The notes beneath the pieces are model-generated. The model was not told where the DNA came from. It saw only the letters and a list, made by a program, of their open reading frames with translations, and searched no databases. This document shows, one piece after another, positions 14,455 through 26,801 of a DNA stretch of 64,000 nt (position 1 is the stretch's first letter; each line of letters begins with the position of its first letter). A program made the translations under genes and the position numbers. This stretch comes from Apostichopus japonicus (Eukaryota; Echinodermata; Holothuroidea; Aspidochirotida; Stichopodidae), in assembly GCF_037975245.1 (NCBI RefSeq), contig NC_092565.1, forward strand, positions 1,434,499 to 1,498,498, written 5' to 3'.

Positions 14455-17400
14455 TTATTTTCTACGTGATGTATTTGAGATTAAGCAGTTCATCAATTTG
14501 GAATGACAACAAAACTTTGAAACGGTGGAAATAAGATGGTCAAAAATTAATATTAGACTGTTCATTAAATTCTCACACACATTGGGACCATAATAGTAAA
14601 AAAAAAAAAAACCTTTGCCATTACATTTAATATACATCACCTTAATCTATGCTGTTGGAAATGGTAAAAAAAATCTTTCTCAAACAATAGGAGAAAGCCA
14701 TAACAGTGTACATCCCTATTTTCTCTCTAATATATCAAATTGTATGAATGTAGCACATGCAATAGCATATATTCTGATTAGGGCTTTCCAATCATCCCCA
14801 CCCCTCATTCCCACTCAACTAGTGGAATGACATCAAAACATTATTTATACATAATATCACAATGTTAGGGCGTTATGGAGGTCTGACCCTGTATACGGTA
14901 CCTGATTCCATAGTGACCCACACCACTTGCCACATGCAATGAGCTAGATAGTGTGATAGTGTACAAACTGTAATTTTCAAGACATATCAAACTTTACGTA
15001 GCAGGTAGAAAAGCAAATAGACGACCAAGAGGGCACGCAAGTCACTTGGACCCCCCCCCCCAACCCTCCTCGACCCTCCATCCCATTCAACAAGGATGAA
15101 TACACATAAAATCCTATGCTTTCAAATATTTGATCCTAATGATAGCCCTAGAACATACATATAGCTGCTTTCCCAGTTTCCCCCTCCAGCAACACCCCCC
15201 CCCCCTTTTGCCCCACATGATGGTTCCACATATGGGTGGAGCCTGTAAAAGTTGGACAAGGCTATTTTCTACACTGACGTATTTGAGATTAAGCAGTTCA
15301 TCAATTTGGAATGACATCAAAACTTTGAAACGGTGAAAATAAGATGGTCAAAAATTAATATTAGACTGTTCATTAAATTCTCACACACATTGGGACCCTT
15401 ATAGTAACAAAAAAAACCTTTGACATTACATTAGATATACATCACCTTAATCTATGCTGTTGGAAATGGTAAAAAAAATCTTTCTCAAACAATAGGAGAA
15501 AACCATAACAGTGTACATCCCTATTTTCTCTCTAATATATCAAATTGTATGAATGTAGCACATGCAACAGCATATATTCTGATTAGGGCTTTCCAATCAT
15601 CCCCACCCCTCATTCCCACTCAACTAGTGGAATGACATCAAAACATTATTTATACATGTATAATATCACAATATTAGGGCGTTATGGAGGTCTGACCCTG
15701 TATAGGGTACCTAATTCCATAGTAACCCACACCACTTGACATATGCAATGAGCTAGATAGAGTGATAGTGTACAAACTGTAATTTTCAGGACATATCAAA
15801 CTTTACGTAGCAGGGAGAAAAGCAAATAGACGACCAAGAGGGCAGCCAAGTCAATTGGACCCCCCACCCCTCCCCGACCCTCCATCCGATTCAACAAGGA
15901 TGAATACACATAAAATCCTATGCTTTCAAATATTTGATCCTAATGATAGCCCTAGAACATACATATAGCTGCTTTCCCAGTTTCCCCCTCCAGCAACCCC
16001 CCCCCCTTTTGCCCCACATGATGGTTCCACATATGGGTGGAGCCTGTAAAAGTTGGACAAGGCTATTTTCTACACTGATGTATTTGAGATTAAGCAGTTC
16101 ATCAATTTGGAATGACAACAAAACTTTGAAACGGTGGAAATAAGATGGTCAAAAATTAATATTAGACTGTTCATTAAATTCTCACACACATTATGGGGAC
16201 CCTAATAGTTGGAAAAAAAAACCTTTGACATTACTTTTAATATACATCACCTTAATCTATGCTGTTGGAAATGGTGAAAAAAAAAAATCTCAAACATTAG
16301 GAGAAAGCCATATCAGTGTACATCCCTATTTTCTCTCTAATATATCAAATTGTATGAATGTAGCACATGCAACAGCATATATATTCTGATTAGGGATTTC
16401 CAGTCATCCCCACCCCTCATTCCCACTCAACTAGTGGAATGACATCAAAACATTATTTATACATAATATCACATTATTAGGGCGTTATGGAGGTCTGACC
16501 CTGTATAGGGTACCTGATTCCATAGTAACCCACACCACTTGCCACATGCAATGATCTAAATAGAGTGATAGTGTTCAAACTGTAATTTTCAAGACATATC
16601 AAACTTTACGTAGCAGGGAGAAAAGCAAATAGACGACCAAGAGGGCACGCAAGTCAATTGGACCCCCTCCCCCCTCCCCGACCCTCCATCCCGTTCAACA
16701 AGGATGAATACACATAAAATCCTATGCTTTCAAATATTTGATCCTAATGATAGCCCTAGAACATACATATAGCTGCTTTCCCAGTTTCCCCCTCCAGCAA
16801 CACCCCCCCCCCCTTTTGCCCCACATGATGGTTCCACATATGGGTGGAGCCTGTAAAAGTTGGACAAGGTTATTTTCTACGTGATGTATTTGAGATTAAG
16901 CAGTTCATCAATTTGGAATGACAACAAAACTTTGAAACGGTGGAAATAAGATGGTCAAAAATTAATATTAGACTGTTCATTAAATTCTCACACACATTGG
17001 GACCATAATAGTAAAAAAAAAAAAAACCTTTGACATTACATTTAATATACATCACCTTAATCTACGCTGTTGGAAATGGTAAAAAAAATCTTTCTCAAAC
17101 AATAGGAGAAAGCCATAACAGTGTACATCCCTATTTTCTCTCTAATATATCAAATTGTATGAATGTAGCACATGCAATAGCATATATTCTGATTAGGGCT
17201 TTCCAATCATCCCCACCCCTCATTCCCACTCAACTAGTGGAATGACATCAAAACATTATTTATACATAATATCACAATGTTAGGGCGTTATGGAGGTCTG
17301 ACCCTGTATACGGTACCTGATTCCATAGTGACCCACACCACTTGCCACATGCAATGAGCTAGATAGTGTGATAGTGTACAAACTGTAATTTTCAAGACAT

Positions 17401-19440
17401 ATCAAACTTTACGTAGCAGGTAGAAAAGCAAATAGACGACCAAGAGGGCACGCAAGTCACTTGGACCCCCCCCCCAACCCTCCTCGACCCTCCATCCCAT
17501 TCAACAAGGATGAATACACATAAAATCCTATGCTTTCAAATATTTGATCCTAATGATAGCCCTAGAACATACATATAGCTGCTTTCCCAGTTTCCCCCTC
17601 CAGCAACACCCCCCCCCTTTTGCCCCACATGATGGTTCCACATATGGGTGGAGCCTGTAAAAGTTGGACAAGGCTATTTTCTACACTGACGTATTTGAGA
17701 TTAAGCAGTTCATCAATTTGGAATGACATCAAAACTTTGAAACGGTGAAAATAAGATGGTCAAAAATTAATATTAGACTGTTCATTAAATTCTCACACAC
17801 ATTGGGACCCTTATAGTAACAAAAAAAACCTTTGACATTACATTAGATATACATCACCTTAATCTATGCTGTTGGAAATGGTAAAAAAAATCTTTCTCAA
17901 ACAATAGGAGAAAACCATAACAGTGTACATCCCTATTTTCTCTCTAATATATCAAATTGTATGAATGTAGCACATGCAACAGCATATATTCTGATTAGGG
18001 CTTTCCAATCATCCCCACCCCTCATTCCCACTCAACTAGTGGAATGACATCAAAACATTATTTATACATGTATAATATCACAATATTAGGGCGTTATGGA
18101 GGTCTGACCCTGTATAGGGTACCTAATTCCATAGTAACCCACACCACTTGACATATGCAATGAGCTAGATAGAGTGATAGTGTACAAACTGTAATTTTCA
18201 GGACATATCAAACTTTACGTAGCAGGGAGAAAAGCAAATAGACGACCAAGAGGGCAGCCAAGTCAATTGGACCCCCCACCCCTCCCCGACCCTCCATCCG
18301 ATTCAACAAGGATGAATACACATAAAATCCTATGCTTTCAAATATTTGATCCTAATGATAGCCCTAGAACATACATATAGCTGCTTTCCCAGTTTCCCCC
18401 TCCAGCAACACCCCCCCCCTTTTGCCCCACATGATGGTTCCACATATGGGTGGAGCCTGTAAAAGTTGGACAAGGTTATTTTCTACGTGATGTATTTGAG
18501 ATTAAGCAGTTCATCAATTTGGAATGACAACAAAACTTTGAAACGGTGGAAATAAGATGGTCAAAAATTAATATTAGACTGTTCATTAAATTCTCACACA
18601 CATTGGGACCATAATAGTAAAAAAAAAAAAAACCTTTGACATTACATTTAATATACATCACCTTAATCTATGCTGTTGGAAATGGTAAAAAAAATCTTTC
18701 TCAAACAATAGGAGAAAGCCATAACATTGTACATCCCTATTTTCTCTCTAATATATCAAATTGTATGAATGTAGCACATGCAATAGCATATATTCTGATT
18801 AGGGCTTTCCAATCATCCCCACCCCTCATTCCCACTCAACTAGTGGAATGACATCAAAACATTATTTATACATAATATCACAATGTTAGGGCGTTATGGA
18901 GGTCTGACCCTGTATAGGGTACCTAATTCCATAGTAACCCACACCACTTGACATATGCAATGAGCTAGATAGAGTGATAGTGTACAAACTGTAATTTTCA
19001 GGACATATCAAACTTTACGTAGCAGGGAGAAAAGCAAATAGACGACCAAGAGGGCAGCCAAGTCAATTGGACCCCCCACCCCTCCCCGACCCTCCATCCG
19101 ATTCAACAAGGATGAATACACATAAAATCCTATGCTTTCAAATATTTGATCCTAATGATAGCCCTAGAACATACATATAGCTGCTTTCCCAGTTTCCCCC
19201 TCCAGCAACCCCCCCCCCCCCTTTTGCCCCACATGATGGTTCCACATATGGGTGGAGCCTGTAAAAGTTGGACAAGGCTATTTTCTACACTGATGTATTT
19301 GAGATTAAGCAGTTCATCTATTTGGAATGACAACAAAACTTTGAAACGGTGGAAATAAGATGGTCAAAAATTAATATTAGACCGTTCATTAAATTCTCAC
19401 ACACATTGGGACCCTTATAGTAAAAAAAAAAAAACCTTTG
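14455..19440 (+). repeat. Second higher-order pattern in the satellite (3-unit and 2-unit steps)
   Basis: A private change (TTTTCTACGTGATGTATT in place of TTTTCTACACTGATG) appears at about 14459, 16874 and 18480, with spacings of 2415 and 1606 bp, that is 3 and 2 units. A second private change, TATACATGTATA, appears in units near 15652, 18064 and 19674. The alternation suggests recent unequal exchange among neighbouring blocks. Confidence 0.75.
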
Positions 19441-20799
19441 ACATTACATTAGATATACATCACCTTAATCTATGCTGTTGGAAATGGTAAAAAAAATCTT
19501 TCTCAAACAATAGGAGAAAACCATAACAGTGTACATCCCTATTTTCTCTCTAATATATCAAATTGTATGAATGTAGCACATGCAATAGCATATATTCTGA
19601 TTAGGGCTTTCCAATCATCCCCACCCCTCATTCCCACTCAACTAGTGGAATGACATCAAAACATTATTTATACATGTATATTATCACAATATTAGGGCGT
19701 TATGGAGGTCTGACCCTGTATAGGGTACCTAATTCCATAGTAACCCACACCACTTGACATATGCAATGAGCTAGATAGAGTGATAGTGTACAAACTGTAA
19801 TTTTCAGGACATATCAAACTTTACGTAGCAGGGAGAAAAGCAAATAGACGACCAAGAGGGCAGCTAAGTCAGTTGGACCCCCCTCACCCCTCCCCGACCC
19901 TCCATCCCATTCAACAAGGATGAATACACATAACATCCTATGCTTTCAAATATTTGATCCTAATGATAGCTCTCACCTACATATAGCTGCTTTCCCAGTT
20001 TCCCCCTCCAGCAACCCCCCCCCCCTTTTGCCCTACATGATGGTTCCACATGTGGGTGGAGCCTGTAAATGTTGGACAAGGAAATTTTATACACTGATGT
20101 ATTTGAGATTAAGCAGTTCACCAATTTGGAATGACATCAAAACTTTGAATCGGTGAAAATAAGATGGTCAAAAATTAATATTAGACTGTTCATTAAATTC
20201 TCACACACATTATGGGGACCCTAATAGTACAAAAAAAAACCTTCGACATTACATTTAATATACATCACCTTAATCTATGCTGTTGGAAATGGTAAAATAA
20301 ATCTTTCTCAAACAATAGGAAAAAGCCATAACAGTGTACATCCCTATTTTCTCTATAATATATCAAATTGTATGAATGTAGCACATGCAACAGCATATAT
20401 TCTGATTAGGGCTTTCCAATCATCCCCACCCCTCATTTCCGCTCAATTAGTGGAATGACATCAAAACATTATTTATACATAATATCACAATATTAGGACG
20501 TTATGGAGGTCTGACCCTGTATACGGTACCTGATTCCATAGTAACCCGCACCACTTGCCACATGCAATGAGCTAGATAGTGTGATAGTGTTCAAACTGTA
20601 ATTTTCAAGACATATCAAACTTTACGTAGCACGGAGAAAAGCAAATAGACGACCAATAGGGCAGCCAAGTCAATTGGACCCCCCCACCCCTCCCCGACCC
20701 TCCATCCCATTCAACAAAGATGAATACACATAAAATCCTATGCTTTGAAATATTACATCCCTATTTTCTCTATAATATATCAGATTGTATGACTTTTGT

Positions 20800-21212
20800 A
20801 CACTGTGGTGCTGGAGATGGTTGGGAAAGTGACATAGGAGCCCTATTTAGACCATTTTATGTAGCAAATGCTACATTTCTGTAGTTTGATATGTCTTTGA
20901 AACTACAGATTGTACACTGTTTTGAAGTTCATTGCATGGGGCAGGTGGAATGGGCCCATGGGGAATCAGGTACTTCATACTTTGAGTACTTTATTCAGGG
21001 TTTGACATTTCATAATGGCCTAATATTCCAATGTTATGTCTATTTAATGCTTTGATGTCATTCCACTTGTTGATTGGAAATGGGGGATAAGGTGACTTGA
21101 CCACCCAATTAAGCTATATGCTGTTGCATATGCTAGATCTATAAAGTTTGGCATGCCTTGGAAAGTACACTACCTTTTAACCTTTTCCCCTATTTTTTGT
21201 CAAATATTTTAT
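20800..21212 (-). repeat. Decayed inverted copy of the satellite unit
   Basis: Read on the minus strand this stretch follows the satellite unit in order. The plus-strand landmarks GTAGTTTGATATGTC, GATTGTACACTG, TTCATTGCATG, GGGAATCAGGTAC, CATAATGGCCTAATATT, TTTGATGTCATTCCACTTGT and ATATGCTGTTGCATATGCTA are each diverged reverse complements of consecutive unit segments. It is far more diverged than any unit in the array, so it is old. It sits directly beside the right edge of the array. Confidence 0.8.
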
Positions 21213-22862
21213 CATATTCTCACATAGATATTGTTTTTCTGCTCTCTTACAGACAAGGGCTGGCTGGCTGGCACAGTACTATCATATAAATGCTCAAGTT
21301 GGTATATCAAGGCTGCTTGGTTCCATATTATATAATGTTGTGTTGGGACCTCCGGATATGCAATAAACATGTTCTTGGATTTTGTCAGCTGGGTTGGTTT
21401 CAAGCAAACAATTCTTGCATAGTGGATATGTCAGCACTATAGCAACAGATCATACTGATTGGTGAAGTTCAGCTCTATGCACAATATTCATTTCAGAGAA
21501 TCTTTGTTTCTTGTGTTCAGTTCTTTGATTATCATACATTTTGGAGACCATTGAGCACATTGTATTATATCACCATGCATTGATCTTGATATTATATTGA
21601 TGAGTTATTTATTAAACTGAGATGGTATGTGTTTGAGGAGTTTTAATACTAAAGAATATATTATGATGCAAGAGAAAGGCATAATTAGAAAATTTACAAA
21701 ACATTTGTGAACATCATGCTTTGTCAATGTGACAGGAAGATTAGCTATGATGAAATATAATATATACCATACCATATTATACCAGTGAAAATTATACTTT
21801 TTTAAAGATAAAGTGATGTACTGTTGATATTTGTCTTGAAACAGTTCCATATGTATGGACAAATCTGTTGCAATGTAGATACATAGGGTGCAACATATGA
21901 CAAGAATTGAATAAAATTCTACTCTACTCTACTTCCTCTACAATATCTGTAATATCCTCTCTATGTTTCCACACAGTTGTATAAAAGTTCTTCTTTGGGT
22001 TTTTTTTGTGCTACTATTTTACAGGGCACGAAGGGTGTTGTTTTGGCTGTGTTTTTTCCAAGGAGGAAGGTGGATTACCCCCCTCCCCCCTGGTTCCCCA
22101 CCTTCACCTTATGCTGAAATTATCCCCCTATTTTGAATCAAATTGAGTCAAGTGGTGATGCCAACCAACATGGAGTGTTTGAACAGCAGCTTGGTTTTGA
22201 ACTGTTATTTAGGTAAACAGTTCAATTAAATGTTTCCTGTGTGGGAGAGGACAAAGGTGCCCACTTAAGGCTTTAAAAAGTTGGCCAGTATTGTTATCCT
22301 ATATTTACCATTGCATTCTTTCAAAATTGCATGGAATTAAAATTTGAGGGATGTATCAGGAAATAAGTTCCATATGCAACAAACCAATATATGGCATCCT
22401 TCCATGACAATTGTGAAATGCCAGATATCTTGTTCAATCATTATGCCTCCTCCTCCTCCACTCCCCCCCCCCTTCCTCCACGCCAGAAATTACTACCAAT
22501 AACACTATGGAATATAATTACATTGGTAATGATTGAAATTATGTGGCTTGAAGTGTTTTTTTTTCATTTTTCGATATCAACCTTTCTGCAAAAACTATAA
22601 TGTGTCCCTAACGATCATTATTTGAAGTAACACACTGTTTTCCCCATCATACCCCCTTCGGCATCCCAGGAATGGATAATAAGCACACTTCGATCATGAA
22701 CAGTTAGAAGTAGTGCTTCTCAAATGATATCCAGCTGATACCAGTTTCAAACAAGTCTGTGGCCAACTCACTTGTCATGTGTGAAGTAATTTTTTCCCTT
22801 ATCACCCCCCCTTCCCCTTCCCCATGATATACTGACAATGGAACAGAAGCATGCTACATTGA
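21213..22862. other. No gene recognised
   Basis: AT-rich sequence with short C-tracts (about 22077-22097, 22455-22475, 22805-22825). ORFs are short and show no domain. The end of a possible LINE-type tail is listed separately at 21885-21945. Confidence 0.6.
21885..21945 (+). mobile_element. Possible 3' tail of a LINE/SINE fragment
   Basis: GAATTGAATAAAATTCTACT is followed by short ACTCT repeats. An AATAAA-like motif ending in a short simple repeat is typical of truncated non-LTR retroelements. No upstream reverse-transcriptase ORF is visible, so this is only a possible fragment. Confidence 0.3.
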
Positions 22863-22869
22863 TTATGAT

Positions 22870-23125
22870 TGAAATAACAAACTTCCAGTGAGGTCCCCAT
22901 AAACCAATTCAGTGTGTGTTAAGTCAGTAGTGAGTCCCCACAAGTAATGTGGAATGTCTTGTATAGTAACACTATAACAAAAGTAAATAAAAACATAAAT
23001 AATCCCTAACTTAATTTTGGATGGAAAGGTCATTACAAATTCAAAGTTTGAAGCCTCTGTGATCATTGTAACTAACGGTCCCCATAATGATAGCCAAAAG
23101 GTTGAGTCCCCGTAAACCACCTTAC
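22870..23125. repeat. Interspersed repeat with four GTCCCCA-type motifs
   Basis: GTCCCCATAAACCA, GTCCCCACAAG, GTCCCCATAATG and GTCCCCGTAAACCA occur in the same orientation at about 22894, 22935, 23080 and 23107. The motif spacing is uneven. I read this as a small repetitive element of unknown class; no terminal repeats or target duplication were found. Confidence 0.45.
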
Positions 23126-23135
23126 GCCTGTATGC

Positions 23136-23158
23136 GTGTGTGTGTGTGTGTGTGTGTG
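23136..23158. repeat. (GT)n microsatellite
   Basis: Uninterrupted GT dinucleotides directly precede the AGGTCA-rich repeat. Confidence 0.95.
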
Positions 23159-24760
23159 ACGCTTAAGCTTGTATGCACGATAACTCAACAAGGGATTGAC
23201 TGATCATGATCAAACTTGGTGGGTGGGTGGCCCATAGTGAGTAGATGAACCCTATTGTTTTTGGTGCCCACAAAGGTCAGTTATGGTCCAAAAACCCAAA
23301 ATACTAAAACTGCAATAACTCCCAGTGCCAATGTGCGACAAGGTTGATATTTTGGGACAAGTTGTGAACTGGTTAGGGAAACATTTTGAAACTTAACGGT
23401 CATGTGATCTGAGGTCACCAAAGGTCAATTAATGTTAAAAAACTAGTTTTTTTGCGATAACTTGAGAACGAATTGTCCGTTAGGGTTGGGAGTTGCTTCA
23501 GTGTAATCCAATTGTCGACCCACATCTGGGTGACCCTTGACCTCAATTTGACCTCTGGTGACCTTTTCATGTTTTGGGGATTTTTACAGTTTCGATGCTA
23601 TTTTCAGATGTCAAAGGTACCTTCCGATCATAAATATCGATAGGTTGACCCCCGTGTGACCTTTGTGTGCGAACTTATAAGGGGTCAAAGTTTTCGGTCG
23701 GAGTTAGGATGGCTGTACAGACTTATCGTGTTGATTTTTGGAATCAGCAGATCAAACTACATTTGAAACCAAGGTCAAAAGGTCAAAGGTCACATTAGAA
23801 AAAATGTGCTTAGTTTGGGAGAAAACGGGCGAAAAAGAAAATGTTTGGTTTTGATGCTAGATTTAGATATCAAAGGTACCTTCCGATCAAAAATGTCAAT
23901 GGGTTGACACCCGGGTGACCTTTGTGTGTAAAGTTATACAAGGTCAAAGTTAATTTTCAGACATTTAATGCAATAACTCTCAGTTCCAAGGTGTGACACG
24001 GTTGATATTTTGGGACAAGTTGCAAATGGTATAGGGGAATATTTTCAAACTTAACGGTCATGTGATCCGAGGTCACCAAAGGTCAATTAATGATAAAAAA
24101 CTAGTATTTTTGCGATAACTTGAGAACGAATTGTCCGTTAGGGTTGGGAGTTGCTTCAATTTAATCCAATTGTCGACCCGCATCTGGGTGACCCTTGACC
24201 TCAATTTGACCTCTGGTGACCTTTTCATGTTTTGGGGATTTTTACAGTTTCGATGCTATTTTCAGATGTCAAAGGTACCTTCTGATCATAAATGTCAACG
24301 GGTTGACCCCCGTGTGACCTTCGTGTGCAGAGTTATACGAGGTCAAAGTTAATTTTCAGACATTTAATGCAATAACTCTCAGTTCCAAGGTGTGACACGG
24401 TTGATATTTTGGGACAAGTTGCAAATGGTATAGGGGAATATTTTCAAACTTAACGGTCATGTGATCCGAGGTCACCAAAGGTCAATTAATGATAAAAAAC
24501 TAGTATTTTTGTGATAACTTGAGAACGAACTGTCCGTTAAGGTTGGGAGTTGCTTCAATGTAATCCAGTTGTCGACCCGCATCTGGGTGACCCTTGACCT
24601 CAATTTGACCTCTGGTGACCTTTTCGTGTTTTGGGGATTTTTACAGTTTCGATGCTATTTTCAGATGTCAAAGGTGCCTTCTGATCATAAATGTCAATAG
24701 GTTGACCCCCGTGTGACCTTCGTGTGCGAAGTTATACGAGGTCAAAGTTAAAAAATATTA
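23159..24760 (+). repeat. Tandem element of about 400 bp, rich in AGGTCA half-sites
   Basis: The segment beginning CTTGAGAACGAA recurs at 23461, 24119 and 24518. The last two copies are 399 bp apart, and the first interval (658 bp) holds an extra partial copy. Shared landmarks are TTGATATTTTGGGACAAGTT, CTTAACGGTCATGTGAT, GTCGACCCGCATCTGGGTGA and TTTTACAGTTTCGATGCTA. AGGTCA and its complement TGACCT occur many times, including tandem pairs spaced by one base (TGACCCTTGACCT at 23531, 24189 and 24588). There is no coding potential. It is an interspersed repeat with internal tandem copies. Confidence 0.85.
23772..23792 (+). promoter_or_regulatory. Triple AGGTCA cluster (DR2 plus perfect DR1)
   Basis: AGGTCA occurs at 23772-23777, 23780-23785 and 23787-23792. 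The last two form AGGTCAAAGGTCA, the consensus direct repeat with one-base spacer bound by RXR heterodimers and HNF4/COUP-TF type receptors. That it is bound here is inference; it lies inside a repeat, far from the recognised genes. Confidence 0.4.
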
Positions 24761-25235
24761 ATGAGGTCACGGGTCAAACGTGAAAACTCCCAAGTTGCAA
24801 TAACTTGGCTACTATTTATTGGAATTTCGTCAAACTTGGTATGATGATATTGGTAGATAGTCTCCACACACTGATGTGTGTTGCAATTGATATCATGCAT
24901 GTTTATAAGGGGGGGGGGGCCTAGCATTATTTCGTTATGAAAAGTTTGTATGCACAATAACTTAAGAAGGGAATGACCAATCATTACCATACTTGGTGAG
25001 TGGGTGGCCCATAGTAAGTAGATTAACCCTGTTGATTTTGGTGCTCATTTCATGAATATTAATGAGGTCATGGGGTCAAACGTGAAATACTCCAAATTGC
25101 AATTACTTGGCTACTATTACTAGTCGGAATTTCGTCAAACTTGGTATGATGATAATGGTAGATAGTCTTCACACACTGATGTGTGTTGCAATTGATATCA
25201 GGGCTTAGCATTACTTTGGCAACAAAAGTTTGTGA
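24760..25235 (+). repeat. Two copies of a repeat of about 170-200 bp beside the AGGTCA element
   Basis: ATTAATGAGGTCA, TTGCAATAACTTGGCTACTA, GGAATTTCGTCAAACTTGG and CACACTGATGTGTGTTGCAA occur in order at about 24758-24895 and again, diverged, at 25055-25200. Between them is a G-run (about 24910-24920) and a segment (GTATGCACAATAACTTAAG) that also opens the element near 23170. The two regions therefore belong to one composite repeat. Confidence 0.75.
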
Positions 25236-26416
25236 GCATAAATTACTGTTGTTGTATTAGGGCTTTGTTAGAAATTTCCCTAGGAATGGAACTAATGAAC
25301 AGCAGCAAGGAACCATGAAATGTTTTCATTCTGGTTTTCACAAGTGTCTGCTCGGGAGTTCTCTAGGGAATACTTCGACAGCAAGTTTCTGGCTTTGGCA
25401 GCTGCATTTATGGGAAGTAGTGAATGCATGGTGTTGAAGTAATGTAGATAAATATTTCTAAGACATGAAAATCCACCATTTCATCCCCTCTTTAACTTCC
25501 AAGTTATGTCTCATACAAGAGTTGAATATGATTAAACTCATGTGTTTTTGCACCATATTGACTGAAAAAAGCTTGCTTTGCTTTTGGAAATGTCAAGAAG
25601 TAAAACCATAGTCAACCAGGAAGCTCATAGCCCATAGTTTTTATGTCTATGTTACTTCAGATTTAAGGCAATGAAGATTCGCCCCAAACCGCGTGCGGCC
25701 ATCTGCAAAACTTAACTTTCTGTTGCTTGCAAGTGAAGTTTTGTTCGTGTCGCTTCAAAATGCCGACAGTAATGAAACGTGATACCATGTTATCTTTAGC
25801 TGGACCTGAGATGTCCATTGCTGTATCGTGTATACACTGTGCCATGGGTATTGACCGCAGCTGTATGTACTGACTGTACACTAGTGTCTTATTACCGACA
25901 GTAGCAAGCTATGTGTGTATTTTCTGGCATCGATGGTGGTGTCTAACACTTCTGTTACACCTCATTCGAAACTAGGTCAGATTACCGGCATTAGATGTTC
26001 TTTTTGCACGAGTCTTCACACCCTTTAATTGCTGTCATAGTTTGTTTTGGGTCAGCCAGAATGAAAGTTTGAAACAGCTAAGTGTAGTAAAACAGAAATG
26101 AAGTATATTGTTTTTCCTTTAAAATGTAGAAGCCTGTATTATTCATTCTCTTCATCGTTATGTACCGTTGCTACACAACATTGCTAATCTGTCACTCACA
26201 TGTAATATTGGTTTATTGCAATGTGAAATCAAGTGGTGAAACACACAGAATGGACAAGAGTGGACTAACTACACTGTAAGACAAGACTGGACTAACTACA
26301 CTGTAAAACTCCTTGTCCCTTAAATCATTCTGAACCACAATATGGCTATGTTGATGAATAATCCAACCAGAGTTCATAAGTAATTTAAGCTGTTATCATA
26401 TATATTATATACCACA
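25236..26416. other. No gene recognised
   Basis: Mixed sequence without long ORFs or recognisable repeats. A short direct repeat (GGACTAACTACACTGTAA) occurs twice near 26260-26310. Confidence 0.55.
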
Positions 26417-26417
26417 G

Positions 26418-26497
26418 GAAAATTTACACCAGAACCTGATGAAAGAAGCATGGAACTGGGAACACTTCGTGAAAGTTGTGAAAGTGTCTTCATCTGA
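26418..26497 (+). CDS. Candidate terminal exon A, unknown protein
   Basis: An acceptor-like ATACCACAG precedes an open frame that continues for 25 codons to TGA. The peptide includes PEPDERSMELGTLRESC and ends in ESVFI. I do not recognise the protein. Supporting signs are the splice-acceptor context, protein-like composition and a phase-1 entry, the same phase as the next candidate exon. Against it, the exon is short, no upstream exon was found and the acceptor lacks a strong pyrimidine tract. It may be chance. Confidence 0.25.
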
Positions 26498-26676
26498 ATT
26501 TATTGAAATCTATATTTCTTTTTAATTAAAGAAGACATCAATGTCGATATCAGTAATGATTGGCTCTGTGTACAGTGAATGTAATTGGGCAGTTTGTGGT
26601 GACCGTGGGTGTTACCAATGCATTTGCAACTGTGGTTTAAGTGCAATTTGTCATTTCTTTTACTTCTTATTTACAG

Positions 26677-26801
26677 CTCATAAACCGCTTCAGCAAAGGC
26701 AAGGATGTCCACAGAGATTGTCACAGTGCCCATTCTGTTCAAAGACCTTGGCTGGATCTCAGCTTTCTCGACAAAAAGAAATCAAGAACCATTTCAATTA
26801 A
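26677..26801 (+). CDS. Candidate terminal exon B, cysteine-rich, unknown protein
   Basis: A good acceptor (TTTACTTCTTATTTACAG) opens a frame of about 40 codons ending in TAA. The peptide has C-x6-C-x2-C (CPQRLSQCPFC) followed by KTLAGSQLSRQKEIKNHF, which resembles part of a small zinc finger but lacks a clear full ligand set. AATAAA at 26957-26962 lies about 155 bp downstream, as expected for a last exon. Entry phase is 1, as for candidate A, so the two could be alternative last exons of one gene whose upstream exons I could not find. Function unknown. Confidence 0.35.

Larger units (their letters stand above)
1..20760 (+). repeat. Satellite array, about 26 units of about 803 bp
   Basis: The same unit recurs head to tail about 26 times, seen by the recurring anchor CATCACCTTAATCTATGCTG with spacings of 799-810 bp (for example near 180, 984, 1786, 5001, 6606, 7407). 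Units are very similar and differ by point changes, short indels and length of poly-A and poly-C tracts. Each unit has two C-rich stretches, one after CAATTGGAC and one after CCAGCAAC. The left edge of the array is outside the window. The right edge is near 20742-20800, where the last unit jumps from TGCTTTGAAATAT to TACATCCCTATT, skipping most of a unit. No transposase, LTR or long ORF is present. The array is non-coding satellite DNA, possibly heterochromatic. Confidence 0.97.

Noticed and set aside
156-20156. Repeated 60-78-codon ORFs in the satellite (MTLHLIYITLIYAVGNG-type on plus, LLQAPPICGTIMWGKRGG-type on minus)
   Set aside because: They recur because the unit recurs. They lack consistent start and stop context across units, shift with poly-A and poly-C length, and have no domain.
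1-20760. CRISPR array
   Set aside because: The repeats are about 803 bp with no short repeat/spacer pattern, and the genome is eukaryotic.
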